Shown here piece after piece: positions 33,176-42,553 of a stretch of DNA of 64,000 nt (within the stretch, counting starts at the first letter, position 1; each line of letters starts with the position of its first letter). The translations under genes and the position numbers were made by a program. The notes beneath the pieces are model-generated. The model had not been told where the DNA came from. It worked only from the letters and a program-made list of their open reading frames with translations, and ran no database searches. Origin of the DNA: Desulfocicer sp963675955 (lineage in GTDB: Bacteria > Desulfobacterota > Desulfobacteria > Desulfobacterales > Desulfobacteraceae); assembly GCA_963675955.2 (NCBI GenBank), contig CAXXVR010000002.1, forward strand, positions 1,240,001-1,304,000, in the 5' to 3' direction.

Positions 33176-34123
33176 TTATCCCTCTTCGTAGAACGGTGTC
33201 ATGGCATCCCAGAAGTCGGGCTCACTGCAACCAATGCAGGGGTGCCCCGCCTGGATGGGAAAGCTGGTACCGTTATTAAATTTTGCTGTGGGACAATTAT
33301 TATAGGTTTCAGGTCCTCTGCATCCCATTTTGTAGAGACAATACCCCATTTCCGCCTCCTTGGAGCCGAATTCTTCAACAAATTCGTCGTTTTCAAAATG
33401 CGGCAGTCTGGGACAGCGATCGTGGACGGTGTCTGCATAGGCGAACAGGGGGCGGCCCAGCTCGTCCAGTTCAATCTTTTCCTTGTTGAGATATTTCACA
33501 ATGGTTGACAGCAGATTCAGCGGGTTGGGGGGGCATCCCGGCAGATTGATGGTGGCAACGCCGATGGCATCTTTTACCCCTTTATACCCACCGGGGTTGG
33601 GAGCAGCTGCCGGAATACCGCCATAGGCAGCGCAGGTACCAAGAGCGATGGTGGCAGCAGCCCTGGGAATAATGGATTTGGCAATTTCAAGAAAAGTTTT
33701 GTCCGCTACTTTGCCATAGGAGCCATTAAATTTTGTGGCTATGGAGCCTTCCACAACGCAGACAAATTTTCCATCGTATTTTTCAACGGCATCGTGCAGG
33801 GATTTTTCTGCCTGGTGTCCCGCAGCGGCCATGATAGTTTCGTGGTATTCCACCGAGATGACTTCAAGAATGATGGCTCCTACATTGGGGGTCCTTAAAA
33901 AGGCTTCGGAGCATCCGGTACATTCAGCAAAATGCAGCCAGATTACCGGTGGACGGGGGGCGGACGCAGCCGTTTCGATGGCCTTTACCACCTGGGCAGT
34001 GCAGGATATCGACAGACCCATGGATGCGGTAAGTGCAGTGCAGTACTTTAAAAAAGCGCGTCTGGAAACCCCTTTTTTTTCCAGATTTTCATAAAATTGC
34101 CGGTTCTCATGTTCTTTTTCCAT
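33176..34123 (-). CDS. hynB: [NiFe] hydrogenase small subunit with Tat signal
   Basis: The product has 315 residues. The twin-arginine signal is VSRRAFLKYC (about residues 19-28), followed by a hydrophobic stretch. The mature protein has the proximal cluster motif AECTGCSEAFL, ALGTCAAYGG, NLPGCPPNP, and the distal/medial ligands near HDRCPRL, KMGCRGPETYNNCP and HPCIGCSEPDFWD. It ends FWDAMTPFYEEG without the C-terminal membrane helix of membrane-bound types, so the enzyme is soluble in the periplasm, as in Desulfovibrio. AAGGAGG is seven bases before the ATG. It is the first gene of the operon. Confidence 0.95.
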   Translation of the reverse strand: MEKEHENRQFYENLEKKGVSRRAFLKYCTALTASMGLSISCTAQVVKAIETAASAPRPPVIWLHFAECTGCSEAFLRTPNVGAIILEVISVEYHETIMAAAGHQAEKSLHDAVEKYDGKFVCVVEGSIATKFNGSYGKVADKTFLEIAKSIIPRAAATIALGTCAAYGGIPAAAPNPGGYKGVKDAIGVATINLPGCPPNPLNLLSTIVKYLNKEKIELDELGRPLFAYADTVHDRCPRLPHFENDEFVEEFGSKEAEMGYCLYKMGCRGPETYNNCPTAKFNNGTSFPIQAGHPCIGCSEPDFWDAMTPFYEEG

Positions 34124-34255
34124 AGCACCTCCTTGATGCAGTTCAGGTTATAAGTTCGGCATGGGCCTTGTGGGAGAGGCCATCTGTATTCTTCAGAGAT
34201 TCCTGATTAAGAAAGAAAGCTGTTTCAGGAGTCTGTTGTGGAGTCGGGATACTAT

Positions 34256-34420
34256 TTTATAAAAAAGCAGGTACTGGGTTTTGGATGTTGGCTATTAACA
34301 ACAACTGTTTTTTCAATATTTGCTGTGTCCGCTGGGATATGCCCTTTATATGCAAAGATGCCGATGGCAGAACCCCCCATCGGGCACCGATCCGGCCCAT
34401 TCGGAGGCAAAGAAGATCAG
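34256..34420 (+). repeat. Degenerate tandem of modular elements (C3 followed by an A-type relic)
   Basis: C3 (34256-34350) shows GCAGGTACTGGGTTTTGGAT, a T-rich middle and the right end TTTGCTGTGTCC-GCT-GGGATATGCCCTTTATA. TATATGCAAAGATGCC and GGCAGAACCCCCCATCGGGC then follow, a decayed start of the palindromic element. The order C then A repeats that at 1808-2045. The 91-residue frame across it (34238-34513) is probably not a gene. Confidence 0.5.
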
Positions 34421-34734
34421 ACCTTTTGCCCTTTTGATTGTAATGAATGGCAGGTTGAGTATTCAGATGCTGAAAACATGGGGAGGATCATTGTGGTAAA
34501 ATTATCTCCTTAAATTTTGGATAAGTATATGTGCAGTATGTCTCTCATTCATTCTTTTCATGAGTCGTAAGCTCCCCTTTCTTATACCACATGAGCTGCT
34601 TTAATTTTTTATTGGCCAAATCATGTGGTGGCAAATTAAAAAAAAGTTATGATTGACGAGCTCATTCAAGGAGACTTCTTGCTAACTTCGTAATTGTTTA
34701 TACGATGTTTGTCAATCAAAAACTGTAACACTTT
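34421..34734. other. Gene-free stretch upstream of the hydrogenase operon
   Basis: This AT-rich stretch holds no feature I can support. Its middle contains GAGTCGTAAGCTC (near 34563), which recurs near 51268. It is not followed by a known gene start. Confidence 0.3.
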
Positions 34735-35103
34735 CTAATTTGTGTGGGATTTCAGGTTTGTATACAGCTGTGATGACCCTGAAAAAAGGGGTTTAATCAC
34801 ATCCGTTGCCGCTGGCTTTGGCCTGTCAATTGTTATGGCCGGCAGATGTGATAAGTACCCCGAAAAGAGGACGACATACAGCCCACTGTTTTTCCTTTGA
34901 ACCTGTCTTGGCATATCCATTAAACTTGAATATTTATCCATCCTTTGATATTCATAAACTTTGGAAATTTGGGTATCCTTAAGATATTTGTCGCTTTGGA
35001 TCTGCTGGATCAAGTTCCGTGGCTCAGGATAATACCCCGAGTGCGGTAAATCCGATTTTACCTTGTGATAATTATCCAGGGGATACCACTGATTGCCGTT
35101 GGT
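34735..35103 (-). pseudogene. Open frame without a start: possible gene relic
   Basis: From a stop at 35104 to a stop at 34735 the minus strand is open for 122 codons: TNGNQWYPLDNYHKVKSDLP, HSGYYPEPRNLIQQIQSDKY and so on to TNLKSHTN. The composition looks protein-like (aromatic and polar residues, no low complexity) but no ATG precedes most of it; TTG at 35013 is the first usable start. I do not recognise the family. It may be the C-terminal part of a lost gene, or chance. Confidence 0.3.
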
Positions 35104-35185
35104 TTATCCATGGTCCAGGGAAACAGCAGATGGGAACGTCGTCGTCAACCAGGAATCATGTAAGGGTGTAAGGATAAAAAAGACA

Positions 35186-36274
35186 ATGACCTTTGTAAAA
35201 TCAAGACAAAAGACCCGGCAGATAATGGTTGGCAGTGTTCCCGTGGGGAATGGTGCCCCCGTTGCCGTGCAGTCCATGACCAATACCCCCACCCAGGATG
35301 TGGCTGCCACCGTGGCCCAGATCGTGGGTTTAACCCGGGCAGGGTGTGAGATTATCCGGGTGGCGGTGCCTGACATGGAAGCGGCCCTGGCTATTCAAAA
35401 AATAAAAAAGCAGATTGAGATTCCGCTCATTGCAGATATTCACTTTGATTATCGGCTGGCCATGGCTGCCGCCGATGCCGGGGCCAATGCCCTGAGAATA
35501 AATCCTGGAAACATCGGTGCCCGTTACAAGGTGAAAGCTGTGGCAGACTGTGCAAAGGCCTTGGGTATTCCCATCCGGGTGGGGGTGAATGCAGGCTCCC
35601 TGGAAAAGGAGATTCTGGCAGATATGGGTCCCACCGCCGAGGCCATGGTGGAAAGTGCCCTTAAAAATATTGCCATACTGGAAGATCTTGATTTTAATGA
35701 TATTAAGATATCTTTAAAGGCCTCGGATGTGGAACGGACGGTGCAGGCCTACCGGTTGCTTTCAAGGCGGTGTGATGTGCCCCTGCACGTGGGGGTCACC
35801 GAGGCCGGGGGGCTCTTTGCAGGCATTACCAAATCGGCCCTTGGCATCGGCATGCTGCTGGCAGAGGGCATCGGTGATACCATACGAGTGTCCCTTACAC
35901 GTGATCCAGTTGAGGAAATCCGTGTGGGCTGGGAAATTCTGCGTGCGCTTAAGATTCGAAAACGGGGGCCGGAGATCATATCCTGTCCCACCTGCGGCAG
36001 ATGTAAAATTAATCTGTTTGACATTGCAAGGACGGTGGAGGATGCCCTTCTTGACTGCACAACGGACATAAAGGTGGCCATCATGGGATGTGTGGTCAAC
36101 GGACCCGGGGAGGCAAAGGAGGCCGACATCGGCATTGCCGGTGGCGATGGCCTGGGCATCCTTTTCAAAAAGGGAAAACTCATCAGAAAAGTGAACCAGG
36201 ACCGCCTTGTGGATGTCCTGCTTGACGAAATAAAACAATACGAATCAGAATCTAAATTATCTGGAGGAATGTAA
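35186..36274 (+). CDS. ispG: 4-hydroxy-3-methylbut-2-en-1-yl diphosphate synthase
   Basis: The 362-residue product from MTFVKSRQKTRQIMVGSVPV is complete: the TIM-barrel part (IIRVAVPDMEAA, IPLIADIHFDYRLA, ALRINPGNIG) and the C-terminal cluster domain with ISCPTCGRCKINLF and IMGCVVNGPGEAKEADIG, whose three cysteines bind the catalytic 4Fe-4S. It makes HMBPP in the MEP route to isoprenoids. AAGGAT precedes the ATG at 35186; the longer frame from 35093 is unlikely. proS follows immediately (stop TAA then ATG). Confidence 0.95.
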   Translation: MTFVKSRQKTRQIMVGSVPVGNGAPVAVQSMTNTPTQDVAATVAQIVGLTRAGCEIIRVAVPDMEAALAIQKIKKQIEIPLIADIHFDYRLAMAAADAGANALRINPGNIGARYKVKAVADCAKALGIPIRVGVNAGSLEKEILADMGPTAEAMVESALKNIAILEDLDFNDIKISLKASDVERTVQAYRLLSRRCDVPLHVGVTEAGGLFAGITKSALGIGMLLAEGIGDTIRVSLTRDPVEEIRVGWEILRALKIRKRGPEIISCPTCGRCKINLFDIARTVEDALLDCTTDIKVAIMGCVVNGPGEAKEADIGIAGGDGLGILFKKGKLIRKVNQDRLVDVLLDEIKQYESESKLSGGM

Positions 36275-37783
36275 ATGGGGAAAAAGGTTACAACAGCAAT
36301 TACGCCAACAAGAGAGGAAGACTATCCGATGTGGTATCAGGAGGTGGTTAAAGCCTCTGAAATGGCCGAAAAATCCCCTGTGAGGGGATGTATGGTCATT
36401 CGTCCATGGGGATATACCCTGTGGGAAAACATTTCCTCCCAGTTGGATGAAATGTTCAAGGAAACTGGCGTTAAGAATGCCTATTTCCCTTTGTTTATTC
36501 CATTGAGTTATCTGGAAAAAGAGGCCGAACATGTGGAGGGCTTTGCCAAGGAATGTGCCGTTGTTACCCACCACAAGCTGGAGCAGGGAGAAAATGGAAA
36601 ACTGGTACCCGCAGGTGAACTTGCAGAGCCTCTGATTGTTCGACCCACCTCGGAGACCATCATCGGAGAATCTATGTCAAAGTGGGTGTCAAGCTACCGG
36701 GATTTGCCGGTGCTGCTCAACCAGTGGGCCAACGTGGTCCGGTGGGAGATGCGAACCCGAATTTTTTTGAGAACCAGTGAGTTCCTCTGGCAGGAAGGGC
36801 ACACGGCCCATGCCACGGAAGAAGAGGCCCGGGAACGGACCTTGATGATGCTTAATGTGTACACCAAGTTTGTGGAAGAATGCCTTGCCATGCCCGTGGT
36901 CCAGGGCAGCAAGACCCCATCGGAACGATTTCCGGGGGCCGTTGATACCATGTGTATTGAAGGTATGATGCAGGACAAAAAGGCGCTCCAGGCAGGAACT
37001 TCTCATTTTCTGGGACAGAATTTTGCAAAGGGTTCGGATATAAAATTTCAGAATGCCGACAAAGAAGAGCAATATGCCTGGACCACCTCCTGGGGGGTCT
37101 CCACACGCATGATCGGTGGCATGATCATGACCCATGGTGATGATGATGGGGTAATCATGCCCCCCCGGGTGGCCCCTGCCCATGTGGTGCTGCTGCCGAT
37201 TTTCAGAAATGATGAAGAACGCACCGATGTCATGGCCTACACCGAAGATCTGGCAACGGCCCTGCGGAGTATTCGTTACCATGGCAGAAAAATTGTGGTG
37301 GAAATTGATAGCAGAGACACCGGTGGAGCCAGGGGATGGGAGTGGGTTAAGAAAGGTATTCCCTTAAGGGCTGAAATCGGACCCAAGGATATGGCCAATG
37401 ATTCGGTTTTTCTGGGACGAAGGGATAAGACCCCCAGGGAAAAAACCGGGATAAAAAAGGATGCGTTGCTTGGAGGACTTTGTGAACTGTTGGACGAGAT
37501 TCAGGATACATATTTTCAGCGGGCCAAGGCCTTCATGGCTGCCAATACCCTGGAAATTGATGACAACAGGGCATTTTATGAGTTCTATAAACCCAGAAAC
37601 GGCATCCACGGCGGGTTTGCAATGTCCCACTGGTGTGGCAATGATGCCTGTGAGGCCAAGATTAAAGAGGATCTTTCCGTGACCATCCGGTGCATTCCCT
37701 TTGATTCTCCCATACAAAAGGGTGAGTGCATTTGCTGTGGCAAGCCCAGTAATAAACGTGTGCTGTTCTCCAAGGCTTATTAA
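36275..37783 (+). CDS. proS: Prolyl-tRNA synthetase (archaeal/eukaryotic type)
   Basis: The 502-residue class II synthetase has MVIRPWGYTLWENIS (motif 1), LIVRPTSETIIGESMSKWV and WEMRTRIFLRTSEFLWQEGH (motif 2), and GGMIMTHGDDDGVIMPPRVA (motif 3). The C-terminal part has the zinc-binding cysteines (HWCGNDACEAKI; GECICCGKPS) and ends in Tyr, as in archaeal-type ProRS. It lacks the bacterial editing insertion, which fits the presence of free-standing YbaK elsewhere in the window. It forms an operon with ispG; GGAGG lies just inside the ispG end. Confidence 0.95.
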   Translation: MGKKVTTAITPTREEDYPMWYQEVVKASEMAEKSPVRGCMVIRPWGYTLWENISSQLDEMFKETGVKNAYFPLFIPLSYLEKEAEHVEGFAKECAVVTHHKLEQGENGKLVPAGELAEPLIVRPTSETIIGESMSKWVSSYRDLPVLLNQWANVVRWEMRTRIFLRTSEFLWQEGHTAHATEEEARERTLMMLNVYTKFVEECLAMPVVQGSKTPSERFPGAVDTMCIEGMMQDKKALQAGTSHFLGQNFAKGSDIKFQNADKEEQYAWTTSWGVSTRMIGGMIMTHGDDDGVIMPPRVAPAHVVLLPIFRNDEERTDVMAYTEDLATALRSIRYHGRKIVVEIDSRDTGGARGWEWVKKGIPLRAEIGPKDMANDSVFLGRRDKTPREKTGIKKDALLGGLCELLDEIQDTYFQRAKAFMAANTLEIDDNRAFYEFYKPRNGIHGGFAMSHWCGNDACEAKIKEDLSVTIRCIPFDSPIQKGECICCGKPSNKRVLFSKAY

Positions 37784-37923
37784 CGAAAAAAAGGGATTTG
37801 TTCACAACATCGGCCAGCAGTCATAATTGTTGGCCCAATGGGGGGTGGAGTCAACAATACAGGTCTGCCCCCATCCGGAATGGAAGGTGTTGTGATCAGG
37901 CCTGAAAAAAGGTTCACCGTCCT

Positions 37924-40086
37924 ATGATTAGAATCACCGATATAATTGATATTATTATGGAATATAATCCCGATGCAGATTTGGCTCTCATTGATAAGGC
38001 CTATATTTACTCGGCCCGGGTCCATGATGGTCATGTGCGCCTGTCCGGTGAACCTTATCTTTCTCATCCCCTGGAGGTGGCGGCCATTCTGGCCCATATG
38101 AAACTGGATGTGGAGAGTATTGCAGCAGGCCTTCTACATGATGTCATTGAAGATACCCATGCCACTCGGGAAGAAATCCAGGAGGTTTTTGGCCCGGGTA
38201 TCGCCCACATTGTTGCCGGGGTGACAAGCCTGTCTTTGCTTACCGTATCAGACAGAGTGGTGCAGCAGGCCGAAAGTCTTCGAAAGATGATTCTTGCCAT
38301 GGCCGATGATATTCGGGTGGTTTTGATCAAGCTTGCCGACAGGCTTCATAATATGAGAACCCTGAAGTACCATGAAAACCATGAAACCCGGGTGATGATT
38401 TCCCGGGAAACCCTTGATATTTATGCCCCCATTGCCTCCCGCCTGGGGATTTTCTGGATCAAGCAGGAGTTGGAGGATATTGCGTTTTACCACAGCCTTC
38501 CGGAGGAGTACGCTGCCATTGATGCTCTGGTGAACCGGGCCAAGGAAGAAAAAGAAAATTACATTGAAGAGGTAAAGAAAAAACTTACGGAAAAACTGGT
38601 CTCAGAGGGCATAAAAAATATGTCTATAAAGGGACGTTTCAAGCAGCATTACAGTATTTATCAGAAGATGATATCCCAGAATCTGCCCTTTGATCAGGTT
38701 TATGATATCATTGCCTTTCGGGTGATCCTTGATCGAAAATCCCAGTGTTATCAGGCCATGGGCATTATTCATGATATGTGGAAGCCCATTCATTACAAGT
38801 TTAAGGATTACATTGGGGTACCCAAGCCCAATCTGTACCAGTCGTTACATACCACGGTTATGGGCCCCCGGGGGCAGCGGGTGGAGATTCAGCTTCGCAC
38901 CTGGGAAATGGACAGCATTGCCGAATCGGGGATTGCAGCCCACTGGAGTTATAAGGAGGGGGCCGCCATTGATGAAAAGACGGGAAAAACATTTGCCTGG
39001 CTTAGAAATCTGGTGGAGAACCAGGAAGAGGCGTCAGATCCGGATGAGTTTCTGGAAAACGTTAAAATAGATCTTTACCCCAATGAAATTTATGTCTTCA
39101 CCCCCGGTGGAGATATCCGCACTCTGCCCAAGGGAGCCACTCCGGTGGATTTTGCCTATCAGATTCATACGGAGGTCGGAGAGCAGTGTACCGGTGCCCG
39201 GGTGAACGGCAGGCTGGTGCCCCTGGCTCAACCTCTGGAAACAGGTAATACCGTGAGCATTATCACCACCAAAGGGCACCATCCCAGTGCGGACTGGCTC
39301 AATTTTGTAAAAACAGTGAAAGCCCGAACCAAGATCCGTCACTGGATTAAAACTCAGGAAAAGGAGCGCAGCATTACCCTTGGCCGGGAAATGTGTGAAA
39401 AACTTTTCCGGAAAAAGAATCTAAGTTTTAATTCCCTTGTGAAATCTGGTGAGGTGCTGCAGGCTGCAGAAGCCTTTGGGTTTAAGCTTGTTGAGGATCT
39501 CATCGCCCAGGTGGGGTTTGGGAAAATTACCCCCCTTCAGATCCTGCATAAAACTCTCCCCGATGAAGAAAAGGAAAAAGAAGATAATAAATCGGCATTT
39601 CTGGATAGGGGACTGGATGGAAAAAGCAGACGAAGAAGCCGGGAAGGCATTGTGGTCAAGGGGCTTGATGATATTCTGGTGAAATTTTCAAAGTGCTGTA
39701 ATCCGCTGCCGGGGGATGCCATTGTGGGGTTTATTACCCAGGGGCAGGGGGTGGCAGTGCATCGGAAAAATTGCGTGAATACCCTGAAAATGAGTCCGGA
39801 GAGGAAAATAGAGGTTCAGTGGAGCGAAGATTATACTGAATCTTACCCGGTGAGGATAAGAATTCGCTCCACTGACAGATCGGGGCTTCTGGCCGATGTG
39901 GCGTTAACCATTTCAAGGGCCAAGGCCAATATTATCAACGCCCACACGGAAACAAGTGATGATGGGGTCGTTAACAGTTATTTTACCATTGCCGTGGAAA
40001 GCACTGCACAATTGGGTAAAATAATATCGGATCTAAAACGGGTTAAACATGTTAAAGCAGTAAAACGTGTGGTCATTACCGATTAG
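37924..40086 (+). CDS. relA/spoT: Bifunctional (p)ppGpp synthetase/hydrolase
   Basis: The 720-residue product has an N-terminal HD hydrolase domain (SHPLEVAAILAHMKLD, AAGLLHDVIEDT, HDVIED intact), a synthetase domain (about 240-350: YDIIAFRVIL, FKDYIGVPKPNLYQSLHTTV, EIQLRTWEMDSIAE), a TGS domain (VFTPGGDIRTLPKGATPVDF), a Zn-finger-like segment with CCNPLPGD and a C-terminal ACT domain. The intact HD residues indicate it can both make and break the alarmone. Its stop overlaps the end of the convergent rpmB gene by four bases. Confidence 0.95.
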   Translation: MIRITDIIDIIMEYNPDADLALIDKAYIYSARVHDGHVRLSGEPYLSHPLEVAAILAHMKLDVESIAAGLLHDVIEDTHATREEIQEVFGPGIAHIVAGVTSLSLLTVSDRVVQQAESLRKMILAMADDIRVVLIKLADRLHNMRTLKYHENHETRVMISRETLDIYAPIASRLGIFWIKQELEDIAFYHSLPEEYAAIDALVNRAKEEKENYIEEVKKKLTEKLVSEGIKNMSIKGRFKQHYSIYQKMISQNLPFDQVYDIIAFRVILDRKSQCYQAMGIIHDMWKPIHYKFKDYIGVPKPNLYQSLHTTVMGPRGQRVEIQLRTWEMDSIAESGIAAHWSYKEGAAIDEKTGKTFAWLRNLVENQEEASDPDEFLENVKIDLYPNEIYVFTPGGDIRTLPKGATPVDFAYQIHTEVGEQCTGARVNGRLVPLAQPLETGNTVSIITTKGHHPSADWLNFVKTVKARTKIRHWIKTQEKERSITLGREMCEKLFRKKNLSFNSLVKSGEVLQAAEAFGFKLVEDLIAQVGFGKITPLQILHKTLPDEEKEKEDNKSAFLDRGLDGKSRRRSREGIVVKGLDDILVKFSKCCNPLPGDAIVGFITQGQGVAVHRKNCVNTLKMSPERKIEVQWSEDYTESYPVRIRIRSTDRSGLLADVALTISRAKANIINAHTETSDDGVVNSYFTIAVESTAQLGKIISDLKRVKHVKAVKRVVITD

Positions 40087-40274
40087 GGTGCTTTAACCAC
40101 GTGGCCTGCCTTGATACAGCTGGTACATACATCAATTTTTTTTACCTGTCCTTCATAAAGGGCTCTCACCCGCTGCAGGTTGGGGTTGAAACGACGTTTG
40201 TTAATGTTATGGGCATGGCTGACATTGTTTCCAACCATGGGTTTCTTGCCGCATATCTTACATTCTTTAGACAT
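40083..40274 (-). CDS. rpmB: 50S ribosomal protein L28
   Basis: The 63-residue product MSKECKICGKKPMVGNNVSH...RRFNPNLQRVRALYEG...VCTSCIKAGHVVK is L28. The two CXXC pairs (CKIC, CTSC) mark the zinc-binding form. It is a single gene, convergent and overlapping by 4 bp with the stop of relA/spoT. Confidence 0.95.
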   Translation of the reverse strand: MSKECKICGKKPMVGNNVSHAHNINKRRFNPNLQRVRALYEGQVKKIDVCTSCIKAGHVVKAP

Positions 40275-40369
40275 TCTTGTCTTTCTCCTTATTGAAAATA
40301 ATTACCGGAAGTTTCAAAACACATTCCTATACAACAAAAAGAGCGGGATGTAAACAAAAAGCAGGTTTT

Positions 40370-40442
40370 AAAAAAGCAATTCTGATCTTGCCTCAGAAAA
40401 TTTCAGGGGTTGTAACCCCCGGACAGGCAAAATCAGTATTGC
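40370..40442 (-). terminator. Long hairpin terminator of the trxA-trxB-bamD operon
   Basis: On the minus strand an 18-bp stem (GCAATACTGATTTTGCCT with AGGCAAGATCAGAATTGC, two mismatches) encloses a second stem (GGGGTTAC/GTAACCCC) and is followed by TTTTTT. It is larger than usual for a terminator and could hold a small RNA, but placement just after bamD fits termination. Confidence 0.75.
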
Positions 40443-40454
40443 TTTGTTTCCACA

Positions 40455-41132
40455 CTATTCCTGATTGATTTTTTCCTTGCAAAGGGGGATCTTTTTTAAT
40501 GCCATTTTTCCGGATGGCGTGTCCGGATACATGGCAAATAATGATTCATATCGTTTTAATGCGGCCCTGTACTGCTTTGTTTTGAAATAATAATTCGCCA
40601 CATAGGCCTCGTGCCCCGCCAGACTTTCCATGCACCTTTGAATTTTTTTTCTGGCTTTGGCACTCAGGTTGTTCTGGGGAAATCGGTCAATCAGGCGTTG
40701 AAATTCGGCCATGGCCTTGGCAGCAGGGGTCTGATCTTTGTCCGCAGAACGGATTTTGTTGTACCAGCACATCCCAATGCGATAGATGACAAAGGGGATG
40801 GCTTCATTTCGGGGATGCAGATTTTCAAACTCCTGGTAGGCGGGTATGGCCTCTTCGTAGGCCTCCAGTTTGTAGTGGGAGTCGGCAATCTTAAGCTCTG
40901 CCAGGATGGCATACTTGCTGAATGGGTACCAGTCCCTCAGGGTGGTAAAGGAGCGTATGGCATCACGGTAGTCTGCATTTCTGTAGGCCAGGGTACCCTC
41001 CTTTACCAGGGTTTCCGCACTTTTTTCCATTTCCCGGTTGGATTCCTTGAACCATGAACACCCGGGAAAGGAGAAAAAAACAACGGCTATGGTCACGATG
41101 GCAGCAATTCTGACAACGACGGCACGTCTCAT
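40455..41132 (-). CDS. bamD: Outer membrane protein assembly factor BamD
   Basis: The 225-residue lipoprotein has a signal sequence with lipobox FPGCSW (acylated Cys about 25), followed by TPR-type helices: LVKEGTLAYRNADYRDAIRSFTTL, YAILAELKIADSHYKLEAYEEAIPAYQEF, SLAGHEAYVANYYFKTKQYRAAL and YPDTPSGKMALKKI. The length and repeat pattern match BamD of the beta-barrel machine. Its ATG overlaps the trxB stop (ATGA), so the genes are coupled. Confidence 0.9.
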   Translation of the reverse strand: MRRAVVVRIAAIVTIAVVFFSFPGCSWFKESNREMEKSAETLVKEGTLAYRNADYRDAIRSFTTLRDWYPFSKYAILAELKIADSHYKLEAYEEAIPAYQEFENLHPRNEAIPFVIYRIGMCWYNKIRSADKDQTPAAKAMAEFQRLIDRFPQNNLSAKARKKIQRCMESLAGHEAYVANYYFKTKQYRAALKRYESLFAMYPDTPSGKMALKKIPLCKEKINQE

Positions 41133-42064
41133 TTTGCATCCTTGAGATTTTCAATGAAGTGCTCGGCAGACATGGCTGCAATGGCACCATCACCCACGGC
41201 GGTGGCGATCTGTTTAAGGGGAGTGGTTCTGACATCCCCTGCGGCATAGACACCGGGAACAGAGGTTTCCATGTGTGCATCGGTGATGATAAATCCCCCG
41301 TCATCCATGTTCACACTTCCCTTTGCATAGGCGGTATTGGGGGTGGTTCCCACCCAGATGAAACAGCCGTCAGCTTTAATGGTTGTCTGTTCATTGGATT
41401 TCAGATTTTTAACATGGACATTTTCAACATTGAAAAAACCGTCCATACCCGTTACAACGGAATCCCACACCATTTCGATTTTGTCATTTTTAAGGGCGCG
41501 TTCCTGCAGTACTTTGGTGGCCCTCAGTTCGTCCCGACGATGTACCAGATATACCTTGCTGGCAAATTTGGTCAGATAAATGGACTCCTGCACCGCCGTG
41601 TCACCGCCGCCTACTGCCACAAGTACCTTGTCCCGGAAAAAGGGAGCATCACAGGTGGCACAGAAGGAGACCCCTTTGCCCATGAATTTGGCTTCACCCA
41701 CATCAAGTTTTCTGGGGGATGCCCCCGATGCAATGATCACTGCCCGGGCTGTGACGGTTTTGCCACTTGTAAGGTGAATCTTTTTTTCATCCGGGGTCAG
41801 AGTCAGTGAGGCGATCTCATCAGATTCAATGGTCAATCCCAGATTTTTAGCCTGGGTGACCATCTGTTCTCCCAGATCATATCCGGTAATTCCCTCTGGA
41901 AAGCCTGGATAATTTTCCACCCAGTCGGTGACGATTACCTGTCCACCAGGGGATGCTTTTTCAAAAAGAATGCTATTGAGCCTGGCCCTTGAAGCATACA
42001 TTCCTGCGGTGAGTCCTGCCGGTCCGCCGCCGATGATAACCACATCATAATCTGTGCTGATCAT
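41129..42064 (-). CDS. trxB: Thioredoxin reductase
   Basis: The 311-residue flavoprotein has FAD motif IIGGGPAGLTAGMYASRA, the redox pair CATC in FCATCDAPFF, the NADPH motif VAVGGGDTAVQESIYL and C-terminal GVYAAGDVRTTPLKQI. It reduces thioredoxin with NADPH. The start codon overlaps the trxA stop (TAATG). The operon order is trxA-trxB-bamD. Confidence 0.95.
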   Translation of the reverse strand: MISTDYDVVIIGGGPAGLTAGMYASRARLNSILFEKASPGGQVIVTDWVENYPGFPEGITGYDLGEQMVTQAKNLGLTIESDEIASLTLTPDEKKIHLTSGKTVTARAVIIASGASPRKLDVGEAKFMGKGVSFCATCDAPFFRDKVLVAVGGGDTAVQESIYLTKFASKVYLVHRRDELRATKVLQERALKNDKIEMVWDSVVTGMDGFFNVENVHVKNLKSNEQTTIKADGCFIWVGTTPNTAYAKGSVNMDDGGFIITDAHMETSVPGVYAAGDVRTTPLKQIATAVGDGAIAAMSAEHFIENLKDAK

Positions 42065-42399
42065 TATCCCTCCTGCAGAACACCTTTTATGGTTTCCTTG
42101 AGTTTGCCCTTGGCAACCATGCCGGTGATCTGTTCGGCCACCTCGCCGTTTTTAAAGAAAATCAGGGTGGGAATGGCTTTGATACCGTATTTGCTGGGGC
42201 TCAGGGGATTTTCATCCACATTGACCTTTACAAAATTCATTTTTTCACCATAAACCCCTTCCAGTTCATCCACAATGGGGGCAATGGCCCTGCAGGGACC
42301 GCACCAGGGAGCCCAGAAATCCACCATGACCGGCTTGTCTGCCTTCAGTACTGCGGTTTCAAAGGAATCATCGTCTATTTCAACTATATTTTTTGCCAT
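42064..42399 (-). CDS. trxA: Thioredoxin
   Basis: The 111-residue product from MAKNIVEIDDDSFE has the active site FWAPWCGPCRAIAP and the cis-Pro motif KAIPTLIFFKNGE. It is a standard cytosolic thioredoxin. AAGGAG precedes the ATG at 42399; the extension to 42444 is not needed. It is the first gene of trxA-trxB-bamD. Confidence 0.96.
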   Translation of the reverse strand: MAKNIVEIDDDSFETAVLKADKPVMVDFWAPWCGPCRAIAPIVDELEGVYGEKMNFVKVNVDENPLSPSKYGIKAIPTLIFFKNGEVAEQITGMVAKGKLKETIKGVLQEG

Positions 42400-42553
42400 C
42401 AAACTGTCTCCTTGTTTGGGTTTATTACATGAAACTCCGGTCAAGATCCTGTCATCATTGAATTTTAAACGCTGTCAGGGCATCCGGTCCTGTCATGGGT
42501 GTCGTATACGAAAAAACTTTTTTGTAAATATAGGGTTTTGGATTTGCTTTGTC

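Noticed and set aside
34238..34513. Plus-strand frame of 91 codons with a signal-peptide-like start
   Set aside because: It runs across degenerate repeat sequence, so the hydrophobic stretch comes from the repeat.
41159..41809. Plus-strand frame of 216 codons opposite trxB
   Set aside because: Antisense shadow of thioredoxin reductase.
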